Both the position numbers and the translations under genes were made by a program. From positions 1,156,389 to 1,220,388 of the forward strand of contig NZ_CP118753.2 of the NCBI RefSeq assembly GCF_034480035.2: a stretch of 64,000 nt of DNA, given 5' to 3'. The DNA comes from Methanosphaera sp. ISO3-F5 (GTDB taxonomy: Archaea; Methanobacteriota; Methanobacteria; Methanobacteriales; Methanobacteriaceae). Positions within the stretch are counted from its first letter, which is position 1. Every line of letters begins with the position of its first letter. Shown here piece by piece: positions 1 through 9,185 of the stretch. The notes beneath the pieces were generated by a model. That model searched no databases. It was not told the origin of the DNA and worked only from the letters and a program-made list of their open reading frames with translations.

Positions 1-19
1 CAAAAAAAAGAGTGAACAT

Positions 20-229
20 ATGACCAAATTACCATTAACACCATTAGGAAGAATTATAAAAAAAGGCGGAGCAAAAAGAGTAAGTAAAAGTGCAGAAGAA
101 GCACTATCAGACTACCTAGAAGACATATCACAAGACATAACAATACTCGCACTAGAAAATGCAAAAAAAGAAGGAAGAAAAACCCTAAAATCACAAGACA
201 TAGAAGCAGCATACAACGACTTATTCTAA
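20..229 (+). CDS. archaeal histone (HMf/HTa-like), 69 aa
   Basis: A compact histone-fold protein that wraps DNA as dimers and larger oligomers in archaeal chromatin. The 69-residue length equals the HMf family. It opens with the typical LPLTPLGRIIKKGGAKRVS segment, in which buried leucines and prolines are followed by the DNA-contacting Arg/Lys loop. The middle helix is SAEEALSDYLEDISQDITILA. The end, GRKTLKSQDIEAAYNDLF, carries the conserved K-T-L-K/DI motif of the second DNA-binding loop and helix 3. No N- or C-terminal tail is present. The start follows a weak GAGTG site. It seems to be a single gene; the upstream promoter lies outside the window. Family assignment is secure, but which histone paralogue it is cannot be told. 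Confidence 0.95.
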   Translation: MTKLPLTPLGRIIKKGGAKRVSKSAEEALSDYLEDISQDITILALENAKKEGRKTLKSQDIEAAYNDLF

Positions 230-299
230 AACAACCAAAATAACTTCATAAATAAAAAAACAAACAGTATTTATCAAAAAAAACAGGTGAAGAAAAAAA

Positions 300-611
300 A
301 TGATAATTACAACAACAGAAAACATACCAGGAAAAAACTATGAAATAATAGGCCTAGTACACGGAAACAACATACAATCCAAAAACTTCTTAAGAGACTT
401 CACACAAGGACTACGAAACATAAAAGGAGGAGAACTAAAAGCATACACAGACATGATGATAGAATCAAGAAGTGTAGCAACCGATCGAATGATTGAAGAA
501 GCACAACAATTAGGAGCAGATGCAATAATAATGGTACGATACGATACCAGCAGCATAGTAGAAAACTCCTCCGAAGTACATTGCTATGGAACAGCAGTAA
601 AATTTATTTAA
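300..611 (+). CDS. YbjQ/UPF0145 (DUF74) family protein, 103 aa
   Basis: A small cytoplasmic protein of the YbjQ family, which forms pentameric beta-barrel rings; the biochemical role is unknown, though the family is often labelled heavy-metal binding. Supporting features are an N-terminal strand with GKNYEIIGLVHGNN, the central R-N-I-K-G-G-E-L-K-AYT segment, the helix R-M-I-E-E-A-Q-Q-L-GADAIIMVRYD and a C-terminal YGTAVKF, all in family order. Length is normal. A GGTGAAG ribosome site sits just ahead of the ATG. The last 8 bases overlap the stop end of the convergent flavin reductase gene, so the two transcripts must read into each other. Confidence 0.88.
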   Translation: MIITTTENIPGKNYEIIGLVHGNNIQSKNFLRDFTQGLRNIKGGELKAYTDMMIESRSVATDRMIEEAQQLGADAIIMVRYDTSSIVENSSEVHCYGTAVKFI

Positions 612-1605
612 AATGAAAACAATTACTGGATTTAACTCTGTAACAATTATTACACAGTTTACATCTAGAAACACCATTCTTATTTTTTTTCCAATCAACT
701 AAAAAATCCGCCTGAGCAACAAAAGGCCTATACATTGAAACAAAATCAATATCATCCCCATTCAAAACATTATTAATTTTATCCAAACTATCAAAGCCAC
801 CACCAACAATAACAGGCAAATTAATCCTCTTCTTTAACTCAACAGCATAATCAATTAACTCATTATTCTCCTCATCTTTAGTAAAATACAAAGGAGATAA
901 CGGCTTAGTCACTTGAATACTATCAGCACCATACTCTTCTAACAATTCACATATCTTAATACTTTCCTCTTTATCAATTCCACCCTTACGGCCATCATAA
1001 GCATTAACCCTACAATTAATATGCAAATCAAAATTATCCTTAATAACCTTAATACTTTCCAAAACAATTCTCAACCTAGCAAAAGTATCCCCACCAAAAT
1101 CATCATCTCTCTGATTATAATAAGGATTAATAAACTTACTTAAAAAGAAATTATTACCCAAAGCTAACTGAATACCATCAAAACCAGCAAAAGATAACTT
1201 TTTAGCAGCAATAATTAAATCAGTTTGAATTTTACGAATATCATCCAAAGTTAAATCATTAACAGAAACATTCATATCAATGCCACGATTAAATTGCACA
1301 AACTCCAGCTGAGCAAGAATAGGAACATTATAAGAATGAACCATATCAGTAATTCGTCTAAAATCACCAATAAAATTAGGATCATAAAGTTTATGAGCAT
1401 ACTCATTAAACTTATTCTTAGGATACAATGAAATTAACTCACTAGTAATTAAGCCAACACCACTTTTAGCAATACTTTCATACCTATCATATACATCAGA
1501 TGTAATTTTATTATTCTTAGTCTCTGACTCCCATAAACCAGTTCGAACAACACGACTTTGTAATTTCAAGTCACCAAGATTAGTCTCATCAAATAAATCT
1601 TTCAT
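604..1605 (-). CDS. old-yellow-enzyme family NADH:flavin oxidoreductase homologue with altered active site
   Basis: A TIM-barrel flavoprotein related to old yellow enzyme and 2,4-dienoyl-CoA reductase. The N-terminus (LGDLKLQSRVVRTGLWES), the NQRDDDFGGD loop near residue 170 and the LPVIVGGGF phosphate-binding strand near residue 270 all match the family. The stretch that normally carries the substrate-binding His pair (HAAHGYL) reads LALGNNFFL, so the two His are replaced by Ala and Asn. The last 20 residues hold C-x2-C-x2-C-x7-C, possibly an Fe-S or zinc site. I chose ATG 1605, which has AGGAGC ten bases upstream; an in-frame TTG at 1614 is too close to that site. The gene is convergent with the YbjQ gene. 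The substrate cannot be inferred, and the enzyme may have lost classical ene-reductase activity. Confidence 0.85.
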   Translation of the reverse strand: MKDLFDETNLGDLKLQSRVVRTGLWESETKNNKITSDVYDRYESIAKSGVGLITSELISLYPKNKFNEYAHKLYDPNFIGDFRRITDMVHSYNVPILAQLEFVQFNRGIDMNVSVNDLTLDDIRKIQTDLIIAAKKLSFAGFDGIQLALGNNFFLSKFINPYYNQRDDDFGGDTFARLRIVLESIKVIKDNFDLHINCRVNAYDGRKGGIDKEESIKICELLEEYGADSIQVTKPLSPLYFTKDEENNELIDYAVELKKRINLPVIVGGGFDSLDKINNVLNGDDIDFVSMYRPFVAQADFLVDWKKNKNGVSRCKLCNNCYRVKSSNCFHFK

Positions 1606-1741
1606 AAACAACAAGCTCCTACTTTTTAATAATATTTATGTAACTTTTTAAATTAAAAATTTATGAATTAAACAAAAAATAGAAAAATACATCAAAACAT
1701 ATACATGAAACACATGAAAAAACACACTCCAGAACAAAAAA

Positions 1742-1879
1742 GAAATCACTACAAAAAATACAAATGAATTGCTACAAAAAATTAAATGAATTGCTACAAA
1801 AAATATAAATGAATTGCTACAAAAAATATAAATGAATTGCTACAAAAAATATAAATGAATTACTACAAAAAATATAAAT
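1742..1879. repeat. 22-24 bp tandem repeat, six units
   Basis: Six head-to-tail copies of a unit close to GAATTGCTACAAAAAATATAAAT, starting at about 1742, 1766, 1788, 1811, 1834 and 1857. The first copy is the most diverged (GAAATCACTACAAAAAATAC); the others differ by one or two bases or a 1-base length change. The array lies in the gap between the flavin reductase promoter and the broken ATPase gene, ending 20 bases before its ATG. No reading frame crosses it. Confidence 0.9.
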
Positions 1880-1899
1880 AGAAATGATGAAGTGTTAAA

Positions 1900-3174
1900 A
1901 TGGAATACATGAAACGATTAATAGATAGGAAATAGACTTCTATCTGGATGTTATAGGTGCTATATTAATTGTTGGACCAAAGTGGTGTGGAAAAACAACA
2001 ACTGCGGAACAACATTCTAAAAGTATGATTAAATTACAGGATAGAGATAAATCAACATTATATTTACAATGGGCAGAAATCAGACCATCCAAATTATTAG
2101 AAGGTGAAAAACCACGATTAATTGATGAATGGCAAGAAGCACCTATTATATGGGATACAGTTAGAAATAGTGTAGATGAAATTAATGAAGATGGATTATA
2201 TATACTAACTGGTTCTACAGTAATTGATGAATCTGAAAAAATGCATTCAGGAGCAGGAAGAATTCATAGATTAATTATGAGACCAATGAGTTTATATGAA
2301 AGTGGAGAATCAAATGGAAAAATATCAATTATGGATTTATTTGATAATCCCGAATTAGATATTGATGGTATTAAATCAGATTTAACTATAGAACAATTAA
2401 TATTTGCTGCATGTAGGGAGGTTGGCCTGCAAGTTTAAGAAAAAAAACAGAACTTGCCAAATTATCTATAGTATATTCCTATTTGGATAATATTTGTAAT
2501 ACTGATGTTTCAAGAGTAGATGGTGTTAAAAGAGATTCTAAAAGAGTTATTAATTTGTTAAGATCGTATGCAAGGAATATTGGTACTAATGTTAAGGATA
2601 CAACAATATTAGCTGATATTAAAACAAATTTTGAGGATATATCATTACAAACATATTATTCTTATGTTGATTCATTAAAAAGATTATTTGTTATTGATAA
2701 TATTGATGCCTGGACTCCTAATATTCGTTCTAAAACATCAATTCGTTCTAATACGAAAAAATTGTTTATAGATCCATCTATTGCTGTTGCAGCACAAAAT
2801 TTGGATCCTCATTCTTTGGAGAATGATTTGAATACTTTTGGTTTTATCTTTGAAAACTTATGTATTAGAGATTTAATTGTATATTCTAGTCCTTCAAATG
2901 GTGTTGTTTCTTATTATAAGGATAGGTTTGGTTTAGAAGTTGATTGTGTGTTGCATTTAAGGGATGGAAGATATGGTTTAATTGAATTTAAATTAGGTAG
3001 CAAAGAAGAAGAAAAGGGTGCTCATAATTTATTAAAAATTAATGACTTAATAGTAAGAAGCATGAAGAAAATGGTATGATAAAACCTAGTTTTTTAGCAA
3101 TTATTACTGCTGGTGAATTTGCTTATACTAGGAGTGATGGTGTGAAGATTATTTCTATTGGTTGCTTAAGATAA
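1900..3174 (+). pseudogene. broken AAA ATPase of the DUF4143 (COG1373) family
   Basis: Three reading frames joined end to end restore one protein of about 420 residues. The N-terminal MEYMKRLIDRK runs into a stop at 1933. After a one-base shift the frame reads AILIVGPKWCGKTT (Walker A) and continues to LIDEWQEAP, ILTGST and the DUF4143 linker. A second shift near 2415 is needed to read GGWPASLRKKTELAKLS. A third near 3067 is needed to reach the C-terminal NGMIKPSFLAIITAGEFAYT. Each shift is explained by one missing base in a short A or G run. Relatives are ATPases with a C-terminal nuclease-like fold, often mobile and of unknown role. An intact relative from another subgroup lies at 58249-59481. 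True decay is likely; sequencing error is the alternative. Confidence 0.85.
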
Positions 3175-3258
3175 TTATTTCTATTGGAAAGTTTTTATTA
3201 TTTTTTTTACATTTATGAATTTTATCTTCTTGTTTTTCATTGTTTTTGGGGTATTTTT

Positions 3259-3294
3259 TTTTACTTCGCTATACACCGATATAACGAAGTAAAA
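3259..3294. terminator. 14-bp inverted repeat between convergent genes
   Basis: The arms TTTTACTTCGCTAT (3259-3272) and ATAACGAAGTAAAA (3281-3294) pair at 13 of 14 positions around an 8-base loop, with T-runs on the left flank. The element sits in the 302-base gap between the broken ATPase and the 3' end of bioB. A bidirectional terminator is the simplest reading, although archaeal termination mostly needs only U-tracts, so a protein-binding site is possible. I see nothing else coding in 3175-3476. Confidence 0.55.
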
Positions 3295-3476
3295 TCATAA
3301 TTTTTTGAGCAGAAAAAAGTGCCGAAAAACCATACTAAAATAGTAAAAATACAACATTACATATACATCATATAAGTTCAAAATACTATTTTAATAAGAT
3401 TTTCTGAAAAACATCAAAAAATTGAGTAATACAAATAAATAATCATACAATAGACAATAAAAAGTATTAAGTATTA

Positions 3477-4448
3477 CTATATGATATCAAAACAAATTTG
3501 AAAACCCAACCCCCTAATCATATCCAAATCTTCATCAAAAGAAACACCCAAAGTAGTAAGCATATTACCAAGTATAGCAGAATTACTACCAGACATAAAA
3601 GCACATCTTCCATGATCAACTAACAAACTCCTACCACCAGCCATACGGATAAAAGAAGACGGATTAATGAAACGAAAAATTGCAATAATACGACAAACCT
3701 CATCATTATCCAACACATCATTACTACCCACAAGTGTACCAGGAATAGGATTTAAAACATTAATAGGAATAGAACGAATATTTAAATCACGTAAAGTAAA
3801 TGCAAGATCAACTCGGTCCTCAAAACTTTCACCCAAACCAAAAATACCACCACTACACGCTAAAAGACGAGTATCATTAATCTTTTCAAGTGTATCAATT
3901 TTATCACTATATGAATGAGTAGAACATACATGGGGAAAATACTTTTCAGAACTTTCTAGATTACAATGAACACGCGTAGCACCAACTTCATTTAACTTTC
4001 TTATTTCATCTGAACTTAACAATCCAAGTGATACACAAATATTAATGTCATTTTGCAATGTTCGTAATTCACGGATAACTTCAATAATAACATTAAACTC
4101 AGAAGAAGATATTTTACGACCTGATGATACGTAACTGATTCTTTTAAACCCATGATTATATAAGTTTAATGTTTCCTGTTTAAGTTTATTCTTATCCATA
4201 AGATTGTATTCTTCTATTTTTGTATCATAATGTATTGATTGTGCACAAAATACACAGTTTTCACTGCATTTGCCACTTTTAATATTAATTATTGTACATG
4301 CATCAAACCTGTTTCCACAGAAATGTTGTCTTATTTCATTAGCTGCTTGACATAACTCATTTAATGGTGCATTTATTAAAGTTAATGCTTCTTCTTTAGT
4401 TATTCGGTGTCCTTGTATTATCTTGTTTTTCAGACTTTTAATGTTCAT
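3477..4448 (-). CDS. bioB: biotin synthase (radical SAM)
   Basis: Inserts sulfur into dethiobiotin to make biotin, the last step of biotin synthesis. The radical-SAM cluster motif C-x3-C-x2-C is at residues 61-68 (CSENCVFC), followed by the AQS seen in BioB and by YKRISYVSSGR-like and N-LESS segments. Late motifs ECSGGIFGLGES, PINVLNPIPGT and RMAGGRSLL match the residues that bind SAM, dethiobiotin and the 2Fe-2S cluster. At 323 residues the length is normal. The ATG at 4448 has a weak GGT site upstream. No other bio genes are in the window, so the dethiobiotin supply must be encoded elsewhere or imported. It is transcribed divergently from the CPBP protease. Confidence 0.93.
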   Translation of the reverse strand: MNIKSLKNKIIQGHRITKEEALTLINAPLNELCQAANEIRQHFCGNRFDACTIINIKSGKCSENCVFCAQSIHYDTKIEEYNLMDKNKLKQETLNLYNHGFKRISYVSSGRKISSSEFNVIIEVIRELRTLQNDINICVSLGLLSSDEIRKLNEVGATRVHCNLESSEKYFPHVCSTHSYSDKIDTLEKINDTRLLACSGGIFGLGESFEDRVDLAFTLRDLNIRSIPINVLNPIPGTLVGSNDVLDNDEVCRIIAIFRFINPSSFIRMAGGRSLLVDHGRCAFMSGSNSAILGNMLTTLGVSFDEDLDMIRGLGFQICFDII

Positions 4449-4484
4449 ACTTTATACCATTAATATTTGATGTTAATATACATT

Positions 4485-5429
4485 ATGGGTGAATATATTA
4501 ATATTTTTAACTACAAATTAATCATTAAGTGTAGATTTTTAAAATATATTGGTTTATGGGAGGGAATATATATTTTTAATAATTTGGAATATTTTAAGAA
4601 AACATCAGAAACTCTTAAAGAGGCCACTTTAGCTGAGACTAATCGGTCTGCATTAACAGAGACGTTACTTTTTATTCTTTTATATGTGGCAATGATACTT
4701 ATTACTGGATTATTCATGTATGTAATAACATTGGGTATTCCTGAGAACACTGATTCTTATTTACTGTTATCATTGGGTGGTTTTATTGTTTCAATTATTT
4801 TTACCATTTTTGCAGTTACAAAGATTGAAAAACGTAGCTTAAGGAGTTTAGGTTTTAGTCGTGAAAATATTGGATCTAATTTATTGAAAGGATTTGTTAT
4901 TGGCTTTGTAATGTTTGTGCTAGTAGTTTTTATTGGTATGATTTTGGGTCAATATACTTTTATGGGATTTGATTTTTCATCTTTGTATCTGGCTATTCCA
5001 TATATTATAGTGTTTATTATTCAGCCGTTTGGGGAAGAGATTTTTACTAGGGGTTGGATTATTCCATTATTTTCAAAAAATTATAGTGTGTTTACTGCTA
5101 TTGTGGTTTCTACTTTATTTTTTGTAGTGGGGCATGTTGGTAATAATGGTTTTAATATTGTTGCATTGGTTAATATTTTGTTGATTGGTGTTTTATTATC
5201 ATTATTGTTTTTAAAATTTGATAATATTTGGATTTGTGGTGCTTTTCATTCTGCTTGGAATTTTACTCAAGGTTATCTTTTTGGTTTTAATGTTAGTGGT
5301 CTTAATATGAGTTCTTTACTTCATTTTAGTCAAGCTGCTCCTAATATAGTTAATGGTGGTAGTTTTGGTCCTGAAGCGGGTTTGATTACTACATGTATTA
5401 GTGTTCTGATAATAATTTATTTGTGGTAA
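4485..5429 (+). CDS. CPBP family intramembrane metalloprotease (CAAX protease-like)
   Basis: A polytopic membrane protein with the three motifs of the CPBP/Abi family: GEEIFTRGW (EExxxR) about residue 185, FFVVGHVGN (FxxxH) about 215 and HSAWNFTQG (HxxxN) about 262. These form the metal site of Rce1-type proteases. In bacteria such proteins process peptides or give bacteriocin immunity; the role in methanogens is unknown. Six to eight hydrophobic helices are visible. The start is uncertain. ATG 4485 gives an unusual basic N-terminus. A TTG at 4584 starts a more typical N-terminus (LEYFKKTSETL), but the GGGAGGG upstream is about 19 bases away. The gene is followed by T-rich terminator tracts. 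Confidence 0.85.
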   Translation: MGEYINIFNYKLIIKCRFLKYIGLWEGIYIFNNLEYFKKTSETLKEATLAETNRSALTETLLFILLYVAMILITGLFMYVITLGIPENTDSYLLLSLGGFIVSIIFTIFAVTKIEKRSLRSLGFSRENIGSNLLKGFVIGFVMFVLVVFIGMILGQYTFMGFDFSSLYLAIPYIIVFIIQPFGEEIFTRGWIIPLFSKNYSVFTAIVVSTLFFVVGHVGNNGFNIVALVNILLIGVLLSLLFLKFDNIWICGAFHSAWNFTQGYLFGFNVSGLNMSSLLHFSQAAPNIVNGGSFGPEAGLITTCISVLIIIYLW

Positions 5430-5477
5430 GTTTATTTGTTGGATAATTTTTCATGTGGATACTACATGGTTTGAATA

Positions 5478-5528
5478 TTTTTTTTTATTTTACTCTATTC
5501 TTTTTTTTATGTTTACTATTTTTTTTTA
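5478..5528 (+). terminator. poly-T transcription terminator
   Basis: Three T-runs of 8-10 bases (5478-5486, 5501-5508, 5519-5528) lie just downstream of the CPBP protease stop, as expected for intrinsic archaeal termination. No strong hairpin is present. The rest of 5430-5675 holds no gene. Confidence 0.6.
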
Positions 5529-5675
5529 AACCAGGTTTTTTTAGTGTATTTTTTATTTATTAATTTGTCTGTGTTGTGTAATAATAATCCTTTTTAGTAA
5601 TAACTGATATATAAATAAGTAGGTAAAAATTATTACTTAGGGATTTATAATCATTTATTTTAGTATGTGTTTGTA

Positions 5676-6302
5676 ATGAAAAGTTGTAGGGTTAAGGCTC
5701 TTGAATATATTCAAGAGGACAAGAATGAGGATATTAAATCGTTTATACAAATCTATTTATCCATAGGTGTCATGCTTTTAATTATTATGGCTATAATATT
5801 GAGTATTGATGATAATTATAACTTATTATTGGATCATAATATTGTGGGCTTAATATTATTAACTATTATCTTTTTAGCTTTGACATTGATTGTTTATGCC
5901 TTAGTGTTAAAAATGAGACAGAATGTATTTGAAGAGTCTGTTTTATCAAAGGATAAGAATGCCTTGCTTAATTGGATGAGGAATTTTAATAGTTTTGCCT
6001 CTGAAGAAAAAGATTTTATAAGTTATTTTGATGTTTCAAGAAATGCTAATGGTTTGAATATTTTATTATTGCCATTTATGTTTTCATGTTGTTTTTATTT
6101 GATTGGTAATGATTTTTTTATTGTAAGTTTGTTTCTGGTATTTGCTTCTTTGGTGATAACTGTTTTAACTCATTGTTTCCCTGATAAGTTAAGTGGTATT
6201 TGGGGGATGGATGTTCGTGGGGTGGATGGTTTTAGGAGGTTATTTGTTTTAGGACATTTAACTTTTGTTTTTGCTTTTTTAATGCTTTGTATTATTTTTT
6301 AA
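5676..6302 (+). CDS. membrane protein of unknown function
   Basis: About 208 residues. I do not recognise the family. Two hydrophobic helices come early (around residues 30-52 and 60-85). A soluble charged stretch follows (QNVFEESVLSKDKNALLNWMRN), then three more helices. This gives five membrane segments with a cytoplasmic-looking loop containing the short motif GIWGMDVRGVDGFRRLFVLG. The start is uncertain: ATG 5676 is used here, and an in-frame GTG at 5667 is possible. The only SD-like sequence, AGGGAT, is far upstream. The stop overlaps the 3' end of the convergent gene at 6299 by four bases. Confidence 0.7.
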   Translation: MKSCRVKALEYIQEDKNEDIKSFIQIYLSIGVMLLIIMAIILSIDDNYNLLLDHNIVGLILLTIIFLALTLIVYALVLKMRQNVFEESVLSKDKNALLNWMRNFNSFASEEKDFISYFDVSRNANGLNILLLPFMFSCCFYLIGNDFFIVSLFLVFASLVITVLTHCFPDKLSGIWGMDVRGVDGFRRLFVLGHLTFVFAFLMLCIIF

Positions 6303-6799
6303 TTACTTTTTATTTTATTTTTGTTGATGTTTATTGTTTCTTTGAATTCTTGGTAATCGTTTTTAAATTCTTCTTCTTTTATGATGTCTGATTGAAATTT
6401 TATTACTGAAAGGAATAGTGAACTTAATGCGTTGATAATTTTCTGTAGAAATGTCAAATTTGTTATAATGTCATCTATATCTTTTTGTCTATTTTCATCA
6501 AATTTTTGGATTAGTAAGTTGTTTAATGATTCGTTGATTTGTTTGAATATGTTGTCTATCATCTGGTTTATGTCAAAGAAATCTTTGATTATTTTATCGT
6601 TAAGGTATGTGACTGATTTGAAGAATTGGAATAATAGTTTGATTAGTGTTTTTTGTGTGAAGCTTAATAGGTGTTTTGTCCTTTTTGCTAGAAATATTAT
6701 TGATTTTTCGTCCAGGTCATGTTTTGTGAATCCTTGTAAAAGGCTATTAATAAGATTGTTGAAAATTCTAATTTTAAATTTAATTATTTTTATTAACAT
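6299..6799 (-). CDS. hypothetical protein, helical, 166 aa
   Basis: Lys/Ile/Asn/Phe-rich and predicted almost wholly helical, with heptad-like runs such as KIIKDFFDINQMIDNIFKQI that suggest a coiled coil or helical bundle. No recognised domain or signal peptide. The minus strand is preferred over an overlapping plus-strand frame because AGGAAT lies a good distance upstream of ATG 6799 and the plus frame has no such site. It ends four bases inside the convergent membrane-protein gene. Function unknown. Confidence 0.65.
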   Translation of the reverse strand: MLIKIIKFKIRIFNNLINSLLQGFTKHDLDEKSIIFLAKRTKHLLSFTQKTLIKLLFQFFKSVTYLNDKIIKDFFDINQMIDNIFKQINESLNNLLIQKFDENRQKDIDDIITNLTFLQKIINALSSLFLSVIKFQSDIIKEEEFKNDYQEFKETININKNKIKSN

Positions 6800-6944
6800 T
6801 TTTTTTCATTCCTATTAATCTATTATTTTTTAATATTATTATATTTAACAGATAAAAGTATTGTTTAACATATATTTATTAATTTTGACTTTGCTTATAT
6901 GTTTGTATATCTTTTTTTTATTTTTATTTATCATTTTGGTAATA

Positions 6945-6952
6945 TTTATATA
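6945..6952 (+). promoter_or_regulatory. TATA box of the GNAT/zinc-ribbon gene
   Basis: TTTATATA at 6945-6952 in an otherwise gene-free stretch (6800-7043), about 90 bases ahead of the start at 7044. If transcription starts 22-27 bases downstream, the 5' leader would be near 70 bases and would include the GAGGT ribosome site at about 7025. Confidence 0.45.
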
Positions 6953-7043
6953 CTTAATTATTCATAATTATAATTATCAGAGTATTACTTTCAAAGTAAA
7001 AATTATGAACTCTGAATAAAATACGAGGTAACAAATAAAACTT

Positions 7044-9185
7044 ATGAACCCCGAATATAAAACAAGAGAAGAAACAGATTTTAAAATAATAAAAAACCCA
7101 GACAACAAAGAAACATTAACAAACTTCATAAAACAAGAATACCCCTACATAACACAAGCAATGAAATATGAAGAATACAAAATAGAATACGAAGAATACG
7201 ACATACTACAAGAATTACTATACGACAACAAAGTAATAGGAATACTAAGCATAGAAGTAAATAATAACACAATACGAACATTATGCATAAACGAAGTATA
7301 CATATTACCAGAATACAGACATAACGGCATATTCCATGAAACACTATTAAACCTACTAACACAACCAAACATGACAATAGCAATAAAAAATCCAAACAGA
7401 ACAATCATAGACTTACTACTAAAATACAAACTAGCAAAAAAACTCAAAAATAACATAGTATTAAGCTACATAGATTTCATAGTAGAAGACAAAAAAATAT
7501 ACACCAACAAACAATTAACAATCAAATACGAAAATAATTACATAAAAGACGAAAAAGTACCAACAGATTTCTATGATCTAAACATAAACTCTTGTGTATT
7601 CATTGAAATAAATAACTTAAATGACATAAAAAAGAACAAAGCATACATCATAAAAGCACGCTTAACTGATTCAAAAAACGAGAGATACTACAATTTATTA
7701 AAAAATGTAGATGAAACATATATAGAAAATTTAAAAGAAAGAATACTAAACATAAACGATGAAGACATAACCTTCCTCGAAAATGTAAGAAAAAGAATAG
7801 ATGAATATCTTGATATTAATGACATATTAGGAACAGAAAATAACTTAAACCCAATATTCCAGGAAAAACTAGAAGAACACAACCTATCAATAGAAGATGG
7901 ATTCATCATAAGAAACAAAGTAAACAACGCATTAAAAAATAATGAAATCATACCAAAATCAATGGTTATACGAACATTATACTTACTTGAAACATACAAT
8001 CAAACCGATTCCCAACTAGAACATTACACCAGTAAACCAGCAACAGAAGACAAATGTCCATACTGTTCAAATAACATCTCATTAATGGAGGAAGTTTGCA
8101 GTAAATGCGGATACAATCTCTTATTAGACAATCAACCCCAGGATCTGATAGAGAAAATAACTGAAAAAATGATGTTAACCACATTACCTCCCAGATTAAC
8201 ATTAAAAGAAACTATAAACAATAAACAGCAGAAAATATCAAATATCCTTAAAGAAGAACTAGACTACACATCCTATGATGAAGATGAAGTATACACTATA
8301 CAGAATATCATATCCACTTACCAGTTTTTAAAGGATATCAATGAAATATTATATTTTGAAATATATAATTATGACTTGCTAAATAATATACAAGAAGGCA
8401 GTACATTACATTATGCATTAAAAAATAATTTAATACAAGAAATGAATGATTACCAGTATTATATTAAATTATTAGAGGATTACTTGCCGGACAGGTATTT
8501 AAAAAAAATATTATCCGAACATAATTATGATATTGATGGAGATAAAGATGACTTAATTTATCGAATAGAGAAAAATATAAGTCCAAAAGATATCTTTGGA
8601 GTAAAATATGTTCTGACAAAAAAAGGAAACGAATACATAGTAAATCAGGATTACCTGGAAAATTACCTGGAAAACTTATCAGAATTCACTTTCTATGAAT
8701 ACTATGATTTTTATAATAAAAACAAGGACAAATCATATGATGAGTTAAATCGAGAATTTATTGAATATATTAAAGAAATTGCATTAGAAACAGATAATTA
8801 TTATAAGTATCATGACCTTATCCGACATAAAATAAACAGTTCTGATTTAGATCAGGAGGAATTCTTAGTATTATTTACTATGCTATTCATTATTGATATT
8901 AATTATTGGATAAATTCTAAGAATCATAGGAAGACTAATAAGCCTATAAGTGTTAATGTTTTAACGGAATTTCCTGAAATTAAAAGATTATATTATCAAA
9001 ATGATATAGAAGATATTTATTATAAAGCATTTAATTCTATTATGATACCTTCTTTAAAGAATAATGAGGATTTGGTTAAATTTTATTTAAAAAAATCGTT
9101 AGAATATGATGATATAGATGATGTTAATAGAGAAATTGAATATAATATTTTTGTGGATGAATATTTACGAAGATATTCTATTTAA
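7044..9185 (+). CDS. multidomain protein: GNAT-like N-terminus, zinc ribbon, SAP-like C-terminal half, 713 aa
   Basis: Residues about 1-155 resemble a GNAT acetyltransferase: a strand with VIGILSIEV, then INEVYILPEYRHNGIFHETLL, where R-H-N-G-I replaces the usual acetyl-CoA loop Q/RxxGxG/A. Around residue 335 a zinc ribbon with CPYC and CSKCG follows. Around residue 490, LKKILSEHNYDIDGDKDDLIYRI looks like a SAP-type nucleic-acid-binding helix pair. The remainder is acidic, Tyr/Asn-rich and unrecognised. The combination suggests an enzyme tethered to nucleic acid or ribosome, but that is inference. The start ATG 7044 follows CGAGGT. Codon endings shift from A/C to T along the gene, around 8300. 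Single gene with its own promoter. Confidence 0.75.
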   Translation: MNPEYKTREETDFKIIKNPDNKETLTNFIKQEYPYITQAMKYEEYKIEYEEYDILQELLYDNKVIGILSIEVNNNTIRTLCINEVYILPEYRHNGIFHETLLNLLTQPNMTIAIKNPNRTIIDLLLKYKLAKKLKNNIVLSYIDFIVEDKKIYTNKQLTIKYENNYIKDEKVPTDFYDLNINSCVFIEINNLNDIKKNKAYIIKARLTDSKNERYYNLLKNVDETYIENLKERILNINDEDITFLENVRKRIDEYLDINDILGTENNLNPIFQEKLEEHNLSIEDGFIIRNKVNNALKNNEIIPKSMVIRTLYLLETYNQTDSQLEHYTSKPATEDKCPYCSNNISLMEEVCSKCGYNLLLDNQPQDLIEKITEKMMLTTLPPRLTLKETINNKQQKISNILKEELDYTSYDEDEVYTIQNIISTYQFLKDINEILYFEIYNYDLLNNIQEGSTLHYALKNNLIQEMNDYQYYIKLLEDYLPDRYLKKILSEHNYDIDGDKDDLIYRIEKNISPKDIFGVKYVLTKKGNEYIVNQDYLENYLENLSEFTFYEYYDFYNKNKDKSYDELNREFIEYIKEIALETDNYYKYHDLIRHKINSSDLDQEEFLVLFTMLFIIDINYWINSKNHRKTNKPISVNVLTEFPEIKRLYYQNDIEDIYYKAFNSIMIPSLKNNEDLVKFYLKKSLEYDDIDDVNREIEYNIFVDEYLRRYSI

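Noticed and set aside
1742-1879. CRISPR array
   Set aside because: Units are contiguous 22-24 base tandem copies without unique spacers.
4467-4584. Start of the CPBP protease at TTG 4467
   Set aside because: No ribosome site and an atypical N-terminus; ATG 4485 or TTG 4584 are preferred.
6432-6818. Plus-strand gene of 128 codons opposite the helical protein
   Set aside because: Has no ribosome site, and its residues (Cys/Trp/Phe-rich scatter) look like the reverse reading of the minus-strand gene, which has a well placed AGGAAT.
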